Source of the DNA: Enterobacter sp. 638
GTDB taxonomy: Bacteria; Pseudomonadota; Gammaproteobacteria; Enterobacterales; Enterobacteriaceae
Assembly: GCF_000016325.1 (NCBI RefSeq)
Contig: NC_009436.1
Coordinates: forward strand, 806,001 to 870,000
Reading direction: 5' to 3'
Length of the DNA: 64,000 bases
A program made the translations under genes and the position numbers. Positions within the stretch are counted from its first letter, which is position 1. Every line of letters begins with the position of its first letter. Below the pieces are notes generated by a model, which did not search any database, had not been told where the DNA came from, and worked only from the letters and a program-made list of their open reading frames with translations. This document shows, piece after piece, positions 37,574 through 46,652 of this stretch.

Positions 37574-37605
37574 AAAGCCCTGAGCGTTAGCTCAGGGCTT
37601 TTTTA
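37574..37605 (+). terminator. rRNA operon terminator
   Basis: AAAGCCCTGAGC (37574-37585) pairs with GCTCAGGGCTTT, followed by TTTTATT. It closes the rRNA operon 8 bp after tRNA-Asp. The 110 bp from here to the insertion sequence hold only a weak CGGCA/TGCCG hairpin and a C7 run; no gene is seen. Confidence 0.93.
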
Positions 37606-37779
37606 TTGCCTGTCGTTCTAGTTTTTTCATCACCAAAATCTCGATTGTGAATCTCAGTAAACAAGATTACCCGGCACATTCAATGCCGAGTTGGGTACAT
37701 TAAGCCCCCCCACATTGAATCGCCACAGGTTTAACAGACACCTTAGAGTCATTTAAGATGACTTAAAAGAGAGGTGCCC

Positions 37780-38058
37780 ATGAGCGGTAAACGTTATCCC
37801 GAAGAGTTTAAAATTGAATCGGTAAAACAGGTTGTTGAGCGAGACCATTCTGTTTCCAGCGTCGCAACACGTCTCGATATCACTACTCACAGCCTTTACG
37901 CCTGAATAAAGAAGTACGGGCCGGACTCTTCCCCCAACAAAGAGCAGTCAGATGCTCAGGCTGAGAGCCGCCGACTCCAGAAGGAGCTGAAGCGGGTTAC
38001 CGACGAACGGGACATATTAAAAAAAGCCGCGGCGTACTTCGCAAAGCTGTCCGACTGA
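37780..38058 (+). pseudogene. IS3-family orfA with an internal TGA
   Basis: OrfA normally encodes the helix-turn-helix DNA-binding part of the transposase. Here the frame reads 41 codons to HSLYA and then meets TGA at 37903-37905, where family members have a Trp codon (TGG) in LYAWIKKYGPD. The frame then continues clean for another 50 codons to TGA 38056-38058, including the leucine-zipper-like segment and the KKAAAYFAKLSD end. An A7-G slippery tract lies at 38019-38026. One G-to-A change explains the break. Unless the TGA is read through, neither OrfA nor the OrfAB fusion is made whole. Confidence 0.88.
38019..38026 (+). promoter_or_regulatory. Programmed -1 frameshift site of the insertion sequence
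   Basis: Seven A then G, read in orfA as TTA AAA AAA GCC. A -1 slip joins orfA to the orfB frame, which is open across this point. This is the standard IS3-family mechanism for making OrfAB. Confidence 0.75.
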
Positions 38059-38927
38059 GGTACGCCTTTATCCGAGACAACAGCAGTTGCTGGCCTGTTC
38101 GTCTGCTCTGTCGGGTGCTGGATGTTCATCCCAGTGGCTTTTACGCCTGGCTTCAGCAGCCGCATTCACCACGGCATCAGGCGGATCTCAGGCTGACAGG
38201 ACAAATCAAACAGTTCTGGCTGGAGTCCGGTCGCGTTTATGGCTATCGCAAGATCCACCTCGACCTGCGAGATAGCGGGCAACAATGCGGGATTAACCGG
38301 GTCTGGCGGCTGATGAAGCGTGCCGGGATAAAGGCTCAGGTCGGGTATCGAAGCCCACGAGCGCGTATAGGTGAAGCCAGTATCGTGACACCTAACAGAC
38401 TCCAGCGGCAGTTCAACCCGGAAGCACCGGATGAAGGTTGGGTAACGGACATAACTTACATCCGAACCCACGAAGGCTGGCTGTATCTGGCCGTAGTTGT
38501 TGACCTGTTCTCACGCAAAGTTATCGGCTGGTCAATGCAACCCCGGATGACAAAAGATATTGTCCTGAATGCGCTTCGGATGGCCGTGTGGCGACGTAAT
38601 CCCCAAAAACAGGTGCTGGTTCATTCTGATCAAGGTAGTCAGTACACAAGCCATGAGTGGCAATCGTTCCTGAAATCACACGGACTGGAGGGCAGCATGA
38701 GCCGCCGCGGTAACTGTCACGATAACGCAGTTGCAGAAAGTTTTTTCCAGCTACTGAAGCGTGAACGGATAAAGAAAAAGATCTACGGGACGCGGGAAGA
38801 AGCCCGCAGCGATATTTTTGATTACATCGAAATGTTTTATAACAGTAAGCGTCGGCATGGTTCGAGTAATCAGATGCCACCGACGGAATATGAAAATCAA
38901 TATTATCAAGGGCTCAGAAGTGTCTAG
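38019..38927 (+). CDS. IS3-family transposase orfB (DDE integrase domain)
   Basis: The frame is -1 relative to orfA and is normally expressed as an OrfAB fusion; it is open from the slip site. A first in-frame ATG occurs at 38115. The HTH_21 region is followed by an rve integrase core with the catalytic triad visible: Asp in TDITYI, Asp in VHSDQGSQYTS and Glu in NAVAESFFQLLK, plus the trailing Lys/Arg. The coding sequence is intact, so the element may still be mobilised by an intact copy acting in trans. Confidence 0.9.
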   Translation, partial: KKSRGVLRKAVRLRYAFIRDNSSCWPVRLLCRVLDVHPSGFYAWLQQPHSPRHQADLRLTGQIKQFWLESGRVYGYRKIHLDLRDSGQQCGINRVWRLMKRAGIKAQVGYRSPRARIGEASIVTPNRLQRQFNPEAPDEGWVTDITYIRTHEGWLYLAVVVDLFSRKVIGWSMQPRMTKDIVLNALRMAVWRRNPQKQVLVHSDQGSQYTSHEWQSFLKSHGLEGSMSRRGNCHDNAVAESFFQLLKRERIKKKIYGTREEARSDIFDYIEMFYNSKRRHGSSNQMPPTEYENQYYQGLRSV

Positions 38928-38951
38928 ATTATCCATGGCGATTCACATCTC

Positions 38952-39854
38952 TTATCGATCCAGCGGAATTTGTTTTACATGCTCACTTAGAAAGTCGATA
39001 AAGGCGCGAATACGAGTACTTACCGCTCGGTCACTGTAATATACCGCACTGAATGGCATCTCAACCGGTAGACGTTGGTCTGCCAATATCTCAACGAGAT
39101 CTCCCTTCTCTAACTCTTTGTTAATCATATAGTCTGATAAACAGGCAATACCGTTGCCGCTGAGGCAAAGCTGTTTTAACGTCTCTCCACTATTAGAGGA
39201 TAACCCGCTGATAATCTCATGTGGTTGTCCGTCGCTGCCGGCGATAGGCCAGGTATTCAGCGATACAGGCTCAGTAAAGCCAAGGCATACATGGCGTTTA
39301 AGATCGTCCACATTAGTGGGATTCCCGTAACGGGCAATGTAACTGGGTGAGGCAATCATTTTTCGGTAGCTAGTAAAGAGAGGCCGTGCGCGCAGGCTTG
39401 AGTCAGTCAGCGTACCGGCGCGAATCGCTACATCTACTTTACGTTCAATCAGGTTGATAAAAGTCTCGGACGAAACAAGCGACAGCGACACTTCCGGATA
39501 ACGCTCACGGAAAGGTTTTACTAGCGGCAGCAAAAAGTGCAAGACGACAGGCGTAGCAGCATCGATCCGCAGTAGACCTCGAGGTGTGCTCCTGGTTTCG
39601 ATAATTTCTGTTTCAGCGGCGGCCATCTCCTGCAAGATAGATTGAACGCGACGAAAATATCGCTCACCTTCTTCCGTAAGGCTCAGTTGTCGCGTAGTGC
39701 GATTTAATAAACTCACCCCAAGTTTCATTTCCAGCTTTTTTACTGAACGACTAATGGCTGAATTAGCCTGACCCAGCTGCACCGCTGCCCGACTGAAACT
39801 CCCGCTTTCTACCACCGCCACAAAGATAACTAGCTCTTCTGACGTTGCTTTCAT
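38952..39854 (-). CDS. yafC: LysR-family regulator YafC
   Basis: A 300-residue LysR-type regulator very similar to E. coli YafC over its length. The winged HTH is at about residues 5-63 ([26 protein letters not shown]) and the effector domain at about 90-295. Its targets are not established. The C-terminus ends KQIPLDR, differing from the K-12 tail, and the stop lies 6 bp from the insertion sequence. The duplicated CAT shows the insertion did not itself cut the gene. It diverges from yafD. Confidence 0.92.
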   Translation of the reverse strand: MKATSEELVIFVAVVESGSFSRAAVQLGQANSAISRSVKKLEMKLGVSLLNRTTRQLSLTEEGERYFRRVQSILQEMAAAETEIIETRSTPRGLLRIDAATPVVLHFLLPLVKPFRERYPEVSLSLVSSETFINLIERKVDVAIRAGTLTDSSLRARPLFTSYRKMIASPSYIARYGNPTNVDDLKRHVCLGFTEPVSLNTWPIAGSDGQPHEIISGLSSNSGETLKQLCLSGNGIACLSDYMINKELEKGDLVEILADQRLPVEMPFSAVYYSDRAVSTRIRAFIDFLSEHVKQIPLDR

Positions 39855-40964
<1,110 letters not shown>

Positions 40965-41038
40965 TGGTGAGTCAGGTCTGCCGTCGGGCAGGCCTACGGA
41001 GGTGCTGCCCTTTATTTTTCAATCAAAAGGACAGTACG

Positions 41039-41809
41039 ATGACAACACAATCCCATCATGACAACGTAGAAAAACAGTTTGGCTCACAGGCGAAGGCCTA
41101 TCTGACCAGTGCCGTACATGCATCTGGCAACGATCTGGTGCGTCTTGGCGAGCGACTGGCCGCATTTCCCCGGGCTCATGTTCTCGATTTAGGTTGCGGG
41201 GCAGGACACGCGAGCTTTGTTGCGGCGCAGCACGTTGCAAAAGTGACAGCATATGACTTATCCAGCCAAATGCTTGAGGTGGTTAGTCACGCGGCAAAAG
41301 ACAAAGGGCTGAGTAACATAACGACCCAGCAGGGGTATGCCGAATCGCTGCCTTTAACCGATGAGTCATTTGATATTGTCATCAGCCGCTATTCTGCTCA
41401 CCACTGGCACGATGTCGGCCTGGCGTTACGCGAAATCAAACGTGTGCTGAAGCCCGGCGGTATTTTTATCATCATGGATATTATGTCCCCGGGACACCCG
41501 GTACGTGACGTTTGGCTCCAGACTGTTGAAGCCTTGCGTGACACCTCGCATATGCGCAACTATTCCAGCGGCGAGTGGTTTTCAATGATGACAGACGCGG
41601 GATTAATTTCACGATCGTTGGTGACTGACCGCTTGCCTCTTGAGTTCACCTCCTGGATTGCGCGTATGCGCACACCTGAGGCGTTACGCCAGGCGATTAG
41701 GTTGTATCAGGTAAGTGCTTCTGCGGACGTGAGAGCGTACTTTGAGCTTCAGGAGGACGGTTCGTTCACCAGCGATACGATCCTGGCGGAGGCACATAAA
41801 GCAGGATAA
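41039..41809 (+). CDS. yafE: SAM-dependent methyltransferase YafE
   Basis: A class I methyltransferase of 256 residues, with SAM motif I VLDLGCGAGHASF near residue 47, acidic residue in AYDLS and motif LKPGGIFIIMD near residue 142. The ATG at 41039 follows AAAAGG and matches the known N-terminus MTTQSHHD; the frame is open back to 40964 without a better start. The substrate is not established; the family is UbiE-like. A terminator follows. Confidence 0.9.
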   Translation: MTTQSHHDNVEKQFGSQAKAYLTSAVHASGNDLVRLGERLAAFPRAHVLDLGCGAGHASFVAAQHVAKVTAYDLSSQMLEVVSHAAKDKGLSNITTQQGYAESLPLTDESFDIVISRYSAHHWHDVGLALREIKRVLKPGGIFIIMDIMSPGHPVRDVWLQTVEALRDTSHMRNYSSGEWFSMMTDAGLISRSLVTDRLPLEFTSWIARMRTPEALRQAIRLYQVSASADVRAYFELQEDGSFTSDTILAEAHKAG

Positions 41810-41813
41810 ACAA

Positions 41814-41842
41814 AAAAGGCACCGGGGGAATCGGTGCCTTTT
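41814..41842. terminator. Bidirectional terminator between yafE and mltD
   Basis: AAAAGGCACCG (41814-41824) pairs with CGGTGCCTTTT (41832-41842). A and T tracts on both sides can serve the convergent yafE and mltD. Confidence 0.9.
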
Positions 41843-41859
41843 CATTAAGGATTGAGCTA

Positions 41860-43227
41860 TCAGGAGTCTGGCGTTGCGCTATTTTTCACAAACAGCGTCA
41901 ACTGATCGCCAGGTTGCAGATTGCCAGTATCATCGTTCCAGCGCATCACATCTTTGATGTTCACGCCGTGAGTCTTCGCGATACTGGACAGCGAATCGCC
42001 TTTGCGTACGCGATAAGTAATGCTATCGCTGTTGCGGGCAAGACGCTGTGCACTGCTACCTGCACCAACCGTCAGATTCTGACCCACTTTCAGAGAAGAA
42101 CCGCGCAGATTATTCCACTGCTGCAGATCTTTTGTGTTCACGCCAAGACGTGAAGCGATGCCTGAAAGCGTATCGCCGGATCTAACCTTGTAGCTACGAC
42201 TCGTCACAGAGGAAACGTCAGCGATCAGCGTAGACTGAACGGCTGCAATTTCACCTGAGGCTAAAGACTCGCGTAACTGCTCTGCATGCTTCTGCGGAAC
42301 AAGAACGTACTGTGGCCCATTTGCGCCCAGTGTGGAGCCTTTAATGCCTGCATTAAAGGTCTTAAGCTTCTTAACCGGAATTCCCGTCATATCAGCAACC
42401 TGTTTCATATCAACTGGGCTGCTGAGGCTAACTCTGGCCAACGCACGACTTTCATCGGATGTAGGCAGTTGTACGCCATAACGTTTACTGTTTTTGAGTA
42501 TATCGCTCAAAGCCAGCATTTTCGGTACGTAAAGCTTGGTTTCCTGAGGCAGTGAGAGAGACCAAAAATCGGTGGGTTTACCACGCGATTTGTTCGCTTT
42601 CATTGCTTTCAGTACACGACCTTCACCGCTGTTATACGCTGCGACTGTGAGTAACCAGTCACCGTCAAACATCTTATTAAGACGTTGCATCATGTCGAGA
42701 GCGGCAGTCGTTGAAGCGACTACATCACGACGCGCATCGTAGCTGCGGGTCTGTTTCAATCCATAATTGCGCCCAGTGCTCGGAATGATCTGCCAAATGC
42801 CTGCGGCATTGGCGCCAGACGTCGCGTGCGGGTCAAAAGCGCTCTCCACTATGGGTAGTAGTACCAGTTCCATAGGCATGTTACGTTTCTTAACTTGCCC
42901 TGCTATCCAGTACATATACGGCTCTGCCCGTAAAGTTACATCGTGGAGATAGCTCTTATTTCTCAAATACTTCTGTTTCTGATCGCGAATCCGGTTGTTT
43001 TCCGGAATTCCCATCTTCAGCTCGTCGCTAATAGAGGCCCACAAGTCCTGATCCTGCGCAAATGATGTCCCATCGTCCATCCATCGCGCCTGACTTGTAA
43101 ACTTCCCTGCTTCCCCTTGACCAGCTGCAGAAAGGCTCTGTGCGTGCTGCTGAACGTTACCAGTATTCTGAGAAGACTGGCACCCAGCGAGCAGGACAGA
43201 GGCGAGTAATATCGCTTTTGCCTTCAT
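41860..43227 (-). CDS. mltD: Membrane-bound lytic murein transglycosylase D
   Basis: MltD cuts peptidoglycan glycan strands with 1,6-anhydro ends during wall turnover. The 455-residue lipoprotein has the lipobox LLAGC with Cys16. The SLT domain (about 105-230) has the catalytic Glu in LPIVESAFDP and the GIWQIIPSTGRNYGL motif. Two C-terminal LysM modules (about 345-388 and 404-447) bind glycan. It has one promoter side shared with no other gene; gloB lies 71 bp upstream on the same strand. Confidence 0.96.
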   Translation of the reverse strand: MKAKAILLASVLLAGCQSSQNTGNVQQHAQSLSAAGQGEAGKFTSQARWMDDGTSFAQDQDLWASISDELKMGIPENNRIRDQKQKYLRNKSYLHDVTLRAEPYMYWIAGQVKKRNMPMELVLLPIVESAFDPHATSGANAAGIWQIIPSTGRNYGLKQTRSYDARRDVVASTTAALDMMQRLNKMFDGDWLLTVAAYNSGEGRVLKAMKANKSRGKPTDFWSLSLPQETKLYVPKMLALSDILKNSKRYGVQLPTSDESRALARVSLSSPVDMKQVADMTGIPVKKLKTFNAGIKGSTLGANGPQYVLVPQKHAEQLRESLASGEIAAVQSTLIADVSSVTSRSYKVRSGDTLSGIASRLGVNTKDLQQWNNLRGSSLKVGQNLTVGAGSSAQRLARNSDSITYRVRKGDSLSSIAKTHGVNIKDVMRWNDDTGNLQPGDQLTLFVKNSATPDS

Positions 43228-43298
43228 GTGTGTGTCAATAGTTGCTTAAAAGACGAGCGATGATAACGGCGAAATTTTGAAAAGGCAACCCGCAATTG

Positions 43299-44054
43299 TT
43301 AGAAGTTATCTTTCTTTGACCGTAACCATGCAAAACGTTGTTCAGGTTGTTGCAATTTTGTTTCTTGGTTAATTTTGTTAATTAAATCAATATCATCAGT
43401 TCTTAAAAATAAATTTATTTCCCGCTCATTTTTAAGAATTACAGGCAGTGTACTTAGGTTTTTTGCCCGTAACTCCTTCACTTTGTGGTAATAATCCTGA
43501 ATCGCACGATCCTCAGGAAGGATGCTCGCAGCAAACTTCATATTTGCTAATGTATACTCATGAGCGCAACAAATGATGGTTTCTTCAGGCAGTGCGTTAA
43601 TCTTTTGGAAAGACTGATACATTTGCTCAGGCGTCCCTTCAAAAAGCCGTCCGCAACCGCCAGAAAACATCGTGTCCCCACAAAAAAGATAAGGAGAACT
43701 GTAGAAACAAATGTGTCCTGAAGTGTGACCCGGTGTAGCAAATACAGAAAATTCCCACTCCAGTATGAGGACATTTTGCCCCTCGTCGACTACGCAGGTG
43801 GTTCCCTTATTTTGCGTCTCCTGCGGTCCATATACCTCAAGATGAGGGAATTTTGCGCACAGAGCAGGAACGCCGCCAACATGATCGTTATGATGATGCG
43901 TCAGTAAAATGGCCTCAGGCTGCCAGCCATTTTCTTCAATCGCTTTGAGCACTGGAGCCGCTTCACCAGGATCGACAATAACGCAGCGATCTTTATCGTC
44001 CGCTAAAACCCAGATGTAGTTGTCCTGAAATGCGGGAATACTGATAAGATTCAT
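43299..44054 (-). CDS. gloB: Hydroxyacylglutathione hydrolase (glyoxalase II)
   Basis: GloB hydrolyses S-lactoylglutathione to lactate and glutathione, the second step of methylglyoxal removal. The 251-residue metallo-beta-lactamase-fold enzyme has the metal motif [10 protein letters not shown] (His53, His55, Asp57, His58), and further ligands in TPGHTSGH and CCAHEYT. It diverges from yafS, the two starts being only 32 bp apart. Confidence 0.97.
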   Translation of the reverse strand: MNLISIPAFQDNYIWVLADDKDRCVIVDPGEAAPVLKAIEENGWQPEAILLTHHHNDHVGGVPALCAKFPHLEVYGPQETQNKGTTCVVDEGQNVLILEWEFSVFATPGHTSGHICFYSSPYLFCGDTMFSGGCGRLFEGTPEQMYQSFQKINALPEETIICCAHEYTLANMKFAASILPEDRAIQDYYHKVKELRAKNLSTLPVILKNEREINLFLRTDDIDLINKINQETKLQQPEQRFAWLRSKKDNF

Positions 44055-44086
44055 AAATTACCTCTCATAACCTAGCGAGTGTTTTG

Positions 44087-44803
44087 ATGAAGCCGGCAAG
44101 GATACCTCAGATTGTCTCTGCACCAGAACATTGGGCACAATTGCCTAAGGGTGAATATTTTCGCGACGCGCTTGAGCGTCAGCTCAAACCCTGGCTCGCA
44201 AAAATGTACGGTTTTCACCTGCTCAAGATTGGCAATCTCAGTGCGGAAATCAATACTGAAAGCTGTGCTATCTCCCATCAGGTGAATGTTTCGCTCGCCG
44301 GTCAACCCATTCAGGTTAAGGCAGATCCGCTGCATTTACCCTTTGCTGAAAAATCCGTTGATGCCTGTCTGCTGGCAAATACGCTGCCGTGGTGTAGCGA
44401 TCCGCATCGTCTTTTGCGAGAGGCTGACCGCGTATTAATCGATGATGGATGGCTAATATTGAGTGGTTTTAACCCGATGAGCCTGATGGGACTGCGCAAA
44501 CTGGTGCCTGTTTTGCGGCGGAAAGTCCCGTACAACAGCCGGATGTTTACGTTCACACGGCAGCTTGACTGGCTCTCGTTACTGAATTTTGAAGTCATGC
44601 ATTACAGCGGTTTTCAGGTATTACCCTGGACGCAAGAGGGAGGGAAAATGCTAACCACGCACTTTCCGGCGCTGGGCTGCATGCAGCTTATTGTCGCGCG
44701 TAAGCGGACCATTCCTCTTACGCTTAATCCGATGAAACAGAGCAAAGCGAAATCCCAGATTCGTCAGGCCGTGGGCGCAACGCGACATTTTCGCAAACCG
44801 TAA
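44087..44803 (+). CDS. yafS: Methyltransferase-like protein YafS
   Basis: A 238-residue protein with a class I methyltransferase fold of the type seen in E. coli YafS. The usual glycine-rich SAM motif I is not obvious; recognisable text is ADPLHLPFAEKSVDACLLANTLPWC-type motif II region and DDGWLILSGFNP. The ATG at 44087 matches the K-12 N-terminus MKPARIPQ; a TTG three bases upstream is the alternative. Function is unknown. Its TAA directly abuts the stop of the convergent rnhA. Confidence 0.9.
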   Translation: MKPARIPQIVSAPEHWAQLPKGEYFRDALERQLKPWLAKMYGFHLLKIGNLSAEINTESCAISHQVNVSLAGQPIQVKADPLHLPFAEKSVDACLLANTLPWCSDPHRLLREADRVLIDDGWLILSGFNPMSLMGLRKLVPVLRRKVPYNSRMFTFTRQLDWLSLLNFEVMHYSGFQVLPWTQEGGKMLTTHFPALGCMQLIVARKRTIPLTLNPMKQSKAKSQIRQAVGATRHFRKP

Positions 44804-45271
44804 TCAGGAACCCGGCTGATAACCCACGTCTTCTTGAATGGGATTCATCGCGGCCGCGCGCGCAAGTTCGTCGCAGCGTTCGTTTTCCGGGTGTCCCGCA
44901 TGGCCTTTTACCCATTCCCATTTAATGGTGTGATGGCTCAACGCCGCATCCAGGCGCTTCCAGAGATCCACATTTTTGACCGGTTTCTTATCTGCGGTTT
45001 TCCATCCGCGCTTCTTCCAGTTATGAATCCACTGCGTAATCCCCTGGCGCACGTATTGGCTGTCGGTGCTGATGACCACATCACAATCTTCTTTTAACGC
45101 TTCCAGCGCGACGATGGCCGCCATCAGCTCCATGCGATTATTGGTGGTCAGGTGATAACCTTCATTAAAGGTTTTTTCATGTCCGCGATAACGCAAAATA
45201 GCACCGTAGCCGCCAGGCCCCGGATTGCCGAGGCAAGACCCATCGGTGAAAATTTCTACCTGCTTAGTCAT
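44804..45271 (-). CDS. rnhA: Ribonuclease HI
   Basis: RNase HI degrades RNA in RNA-DNA hybrids. The 155 residues match E. coli, with catalytic Asp10 in FTDGSC, Glu48 in NNRMELMAA, Asp70 in STDSQYV and Asp134 near the C-terminus in ERCDELAR. I chose ATG 45271; the frame is open 37 codons further, but this would run across the dnaQ promoter. rnhA and dnaQ diverge, as in E. coli, from a gap of about 60 bp. Confidence 0.97.
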   Translation of the reverse strand: MTKQVEIFTDGSCLGNPGPGGYGAILRYRGHEKTFNEGYHLTTNNRMELMAAIVALEALKEDCDVVISTDSQYVRQGITQWIHNWKKRGWKTADKKPVKNVDLWKRLDAALSHHTIKWEWVKGHAGHPENERCDELARAAAMNPIQEDVGYQPGS

Positions 45272-45335
45272 CTCTGGTAGACTTCCTGTATTTGAAACGA
45301 TCAGTAAAACGACGAGTCTGACATAAATGACTGAT

Positions 45336-46064
45336 ATGAGCACTGCAATTACACGACAGATCGTTCTCGATACTGAAACCACCGGTATGAATCAGATTGG
45401 CGCGCACTACGAAGGTCACAAGATCATTGAGATCGGTGCCGTTGAGGTGATTAACCGTCGTCTGACTGGCAGAAACTTCCATGTTTATCTCAAGCCCGAT
45501 CGTCTGGTGGATCCAGAAGCGTTTGGCGTTCACGGTATTGCCGATGAATTCTTGTTAGACAAACCCACGTTTGCGGACGTAGCGGATGAGTTTATCGAGT
45601 ACATCAATGGGGCAGAACTTGTCATCCATAACGCCTCGTTCGATATCGGCTTTATGGATTATGAATTCAGCAAGCTCAACCGTAACATCCCGAAAACAAA
45701 CACCTTCTGCAAGGTGACCGACAGCCTGGCGCTGGCCAGAAAAATGTATCCGGGCAAACGTAACAGCCTTGATGCGCTCTGCTCGCGTTATGAAATAGAC
45801 AACAGCAAACGAACGCTGCACGGCGCATTGCTCGATGCCCAGATTCTGGCTGACGTCTATCTGCTCATGACGGGCGGTCAGACGTCGATGGCTTTCAGCA
45901 CTGAAAGCGATTCTCAGCAGCAGGCCAACGGCGGAATTCAACGCGTTGTGCGACAAGACAGCCGACTACGCGTCATTTTAGCCAGTGAAGAAGAGCTGGC
46001 AGAGCATGAGTCGCGTCTCGATATCGTCCAGAAGAAAGGTGGAAGCTGCCTGTGGCGGGCATAA
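45336..46064 (+). CDS. dnaQ: DNA polymerase III epsilon subunit (proofreading exonuclease)
   Basis: DnaQ gives the 3'-5' proofreading of the replicative polymerase and binds DnaE. The DEDDh motifs are Asp12 and Glu14 in VLDTETTG, Asp in HNASFDIGF near residue 103, and His/Asp in HGALLDAQ near residue 162-167. The C-terminal tail that binds alpha ends in LVQKKGG-like sequence ([13 protein letters not shown]). ATG 45336 gives MSTAITRQ as in E. coli, 242 residues; an ATG three codons upstream (45327) is possible. Confidence 0.97.
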   Translation: MSTAITRQIVLDTETTGMNQIGAHYEGHKIIEIGAVEVINRRLTGRNFHVYLKPDRLVDPEAFGVHGIADEFLLDKPTFADVADEFIEYINGAELVIHNASFDIGFMDYEFSKLNRNIPKTNTFCKVTDSLALARKMYPGKRNSLDALCSRYEIDNSKRTLHGALLDAQILADVYLLMTGGQTSMAFSTESDSQQQANGGIQRVVRQDSRLRVILASEEELAEHESRLDIVQKKGGSCLWRA

Positions 46065-46138
46065 ATCAGCTTTAAACCCTTTAAACCTGGCGCACGGGTG
46101 ATTTTTGCAGCAACTGATTCAAATGTTGAGAAAAAGCG

Positions 46139-46167
46139 TTGACGGGATCGAAGGCAAACCGTAATAT
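46139..46167 (+). promoter_or_regulatory. Promoter of the free-standing tRNA-Asp gene
   Basis: TTGACG (46139-46144) and TAATAT (46162-46167) with a 17-bp spacer and a GC-rich discriminator TCGCCTCG, as in stringently controlled tRNA promoters. It lies 26 bp before the tRNA. Confidence 0.8.
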
Positions 46168-46193
46168 TCGCCTCGTTCCCAAGGGAACAATGC

Positions 46194-46270
46194 GGAGCGG
46201 TAGTTCAGTCGGTTAGAATACCTGCCTGTCACGCAGGGGGTCGCGGGTTCGAGTCCCGTCCGTTCCGCCA
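46194..46270 (+). tRNA. aspV: tRNA-Asp (GTC), second copy
   Basis: Identical in all 77 bases to the tRNA-Asp at 37490-37566, and free-standing as aspV is after dnaQ in E. coli. It marks the left border of the accessory peptide-transport cluster. Confidence 0.97.
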
Positions 46271-46275
46271 CATTA

Positions 46276-46306
46276 GAAAGCCTGAATCAGAAATGATTCA
46301 GGCTTT
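46276..46306 (+). terminator. Terminator of tRNA-Asp
   Basis: GAAAGCCTGAATCA (46276-46289) pairs with TGATTCAGGCTTTC (46293-46306), a near-perfect 14-bp stem with a short loop. The following sequence GTCATTT is only moderately T-rich. Confidence 0.8.
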
Positions 46307-46536
46307 CGTCATTTCAGCCCTATCACGTCTCTTATCTTTCCCTCAGCTTTGTTAGCTAAAAGTTAATGCTAGTGGTGCAATTAATTAACAATTGTGCGAT
46401 TTCAGTGCGCCTTTCGCACCTTTTTTGTGCAACTGTATGTGCCAACTCATTTGCAAACATGACTTTTTGTAACTGCTTTGTAAAAAATAATCCTCCGATA
46501 ATCATTAGCTTACTCATTGTTTTCCAGAAAGTTCCT

Positions 46537-46557
46537 GAACCAATCAGTTATTGGTTC
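46537..46557. promoter_or_regulatory. Palindrome with arms GAACCAAT / ATTGGTTC
   Basis: Perfect 8-bp arms (46537-46544 and 46550-46557) with a 5-bp centre. A possible promoter, TTGGTT (46551-46556) and TATAGG (46574-46579) with a 17-bp spacer, overlaps its right arm, so a protein bound here could block transcription. The binding factor is unknown; the downstream GntR protein is one candidate. Confidence 0.55.
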
Positions 46558-46580
46558 GTTAATTGCTTAATCATATAGGC

Positions 46581-46594
46581 GATAAGTACTTATC
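46581..46594. promoter_or_regulatory. Palindrome GATAAGTACTTATC, candidate GntR operator
   Basis: A perfect 14-bp palindrome with a GTAC centre, matching the form of operators bound by GntR-superfamily dimers. A further CTTATCG (46605-46611) makes a second inverted pair with CGATAAG (46580-46586). It lies about 60 bp before the GntR start, downstream of the possible -10, which fits autorepression. Confidence 0.6.
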
Positions 46595-46652
46595 TATATC
46601 AATAGCTTATCGTTAATAACTATAAAGCAATGATGAAAGCAGGCGAACCATT

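Larger units (their letters stand above)
37716..38945 (+). mobile_element. IS3-family insertion sequence, 1230 bp
   Basis: The ends are imperfect inverted repeats. Both start TGAATCGCCA when read inward (37716-37725 and the complement of 38936-38945), and both share GACAC further in. The flanks carry a 3-bp direct repeat CAT (37713-37715 and 38946-38948), the target duplication expected for this family. Inside are orfA and a -1-frame orfB with a DDE transposase. It sits between the rRNA operon terminator and yafC, ending 6 bp from the yafC stop. The intact duplication indicates a simple, fairly recent insertion. Confidence 0.93.
46307..46652. other. AT-rich control region upstream of the GntR gene
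   Basis: A 346-bp AT-rich stretch without a credible gene. It holds a series of GTGC or GCAC tetramers at 46394, 46405, 46416, 46427 and 46439 (11-12 bp apart), a palindrome with 8-bp arms at 46537-46557 and a perfect 14-bp palindrome at 46581-46594. Together they look like the regulatory region of the downstream operon. Confidence 0.6.

Noticed and set aside
46366..46578. A 70-codon frame upstream of the GntR gene
   Set aside because: It runs through the AT-rich control region and palindrome, has poor codon use and no ribosome site.
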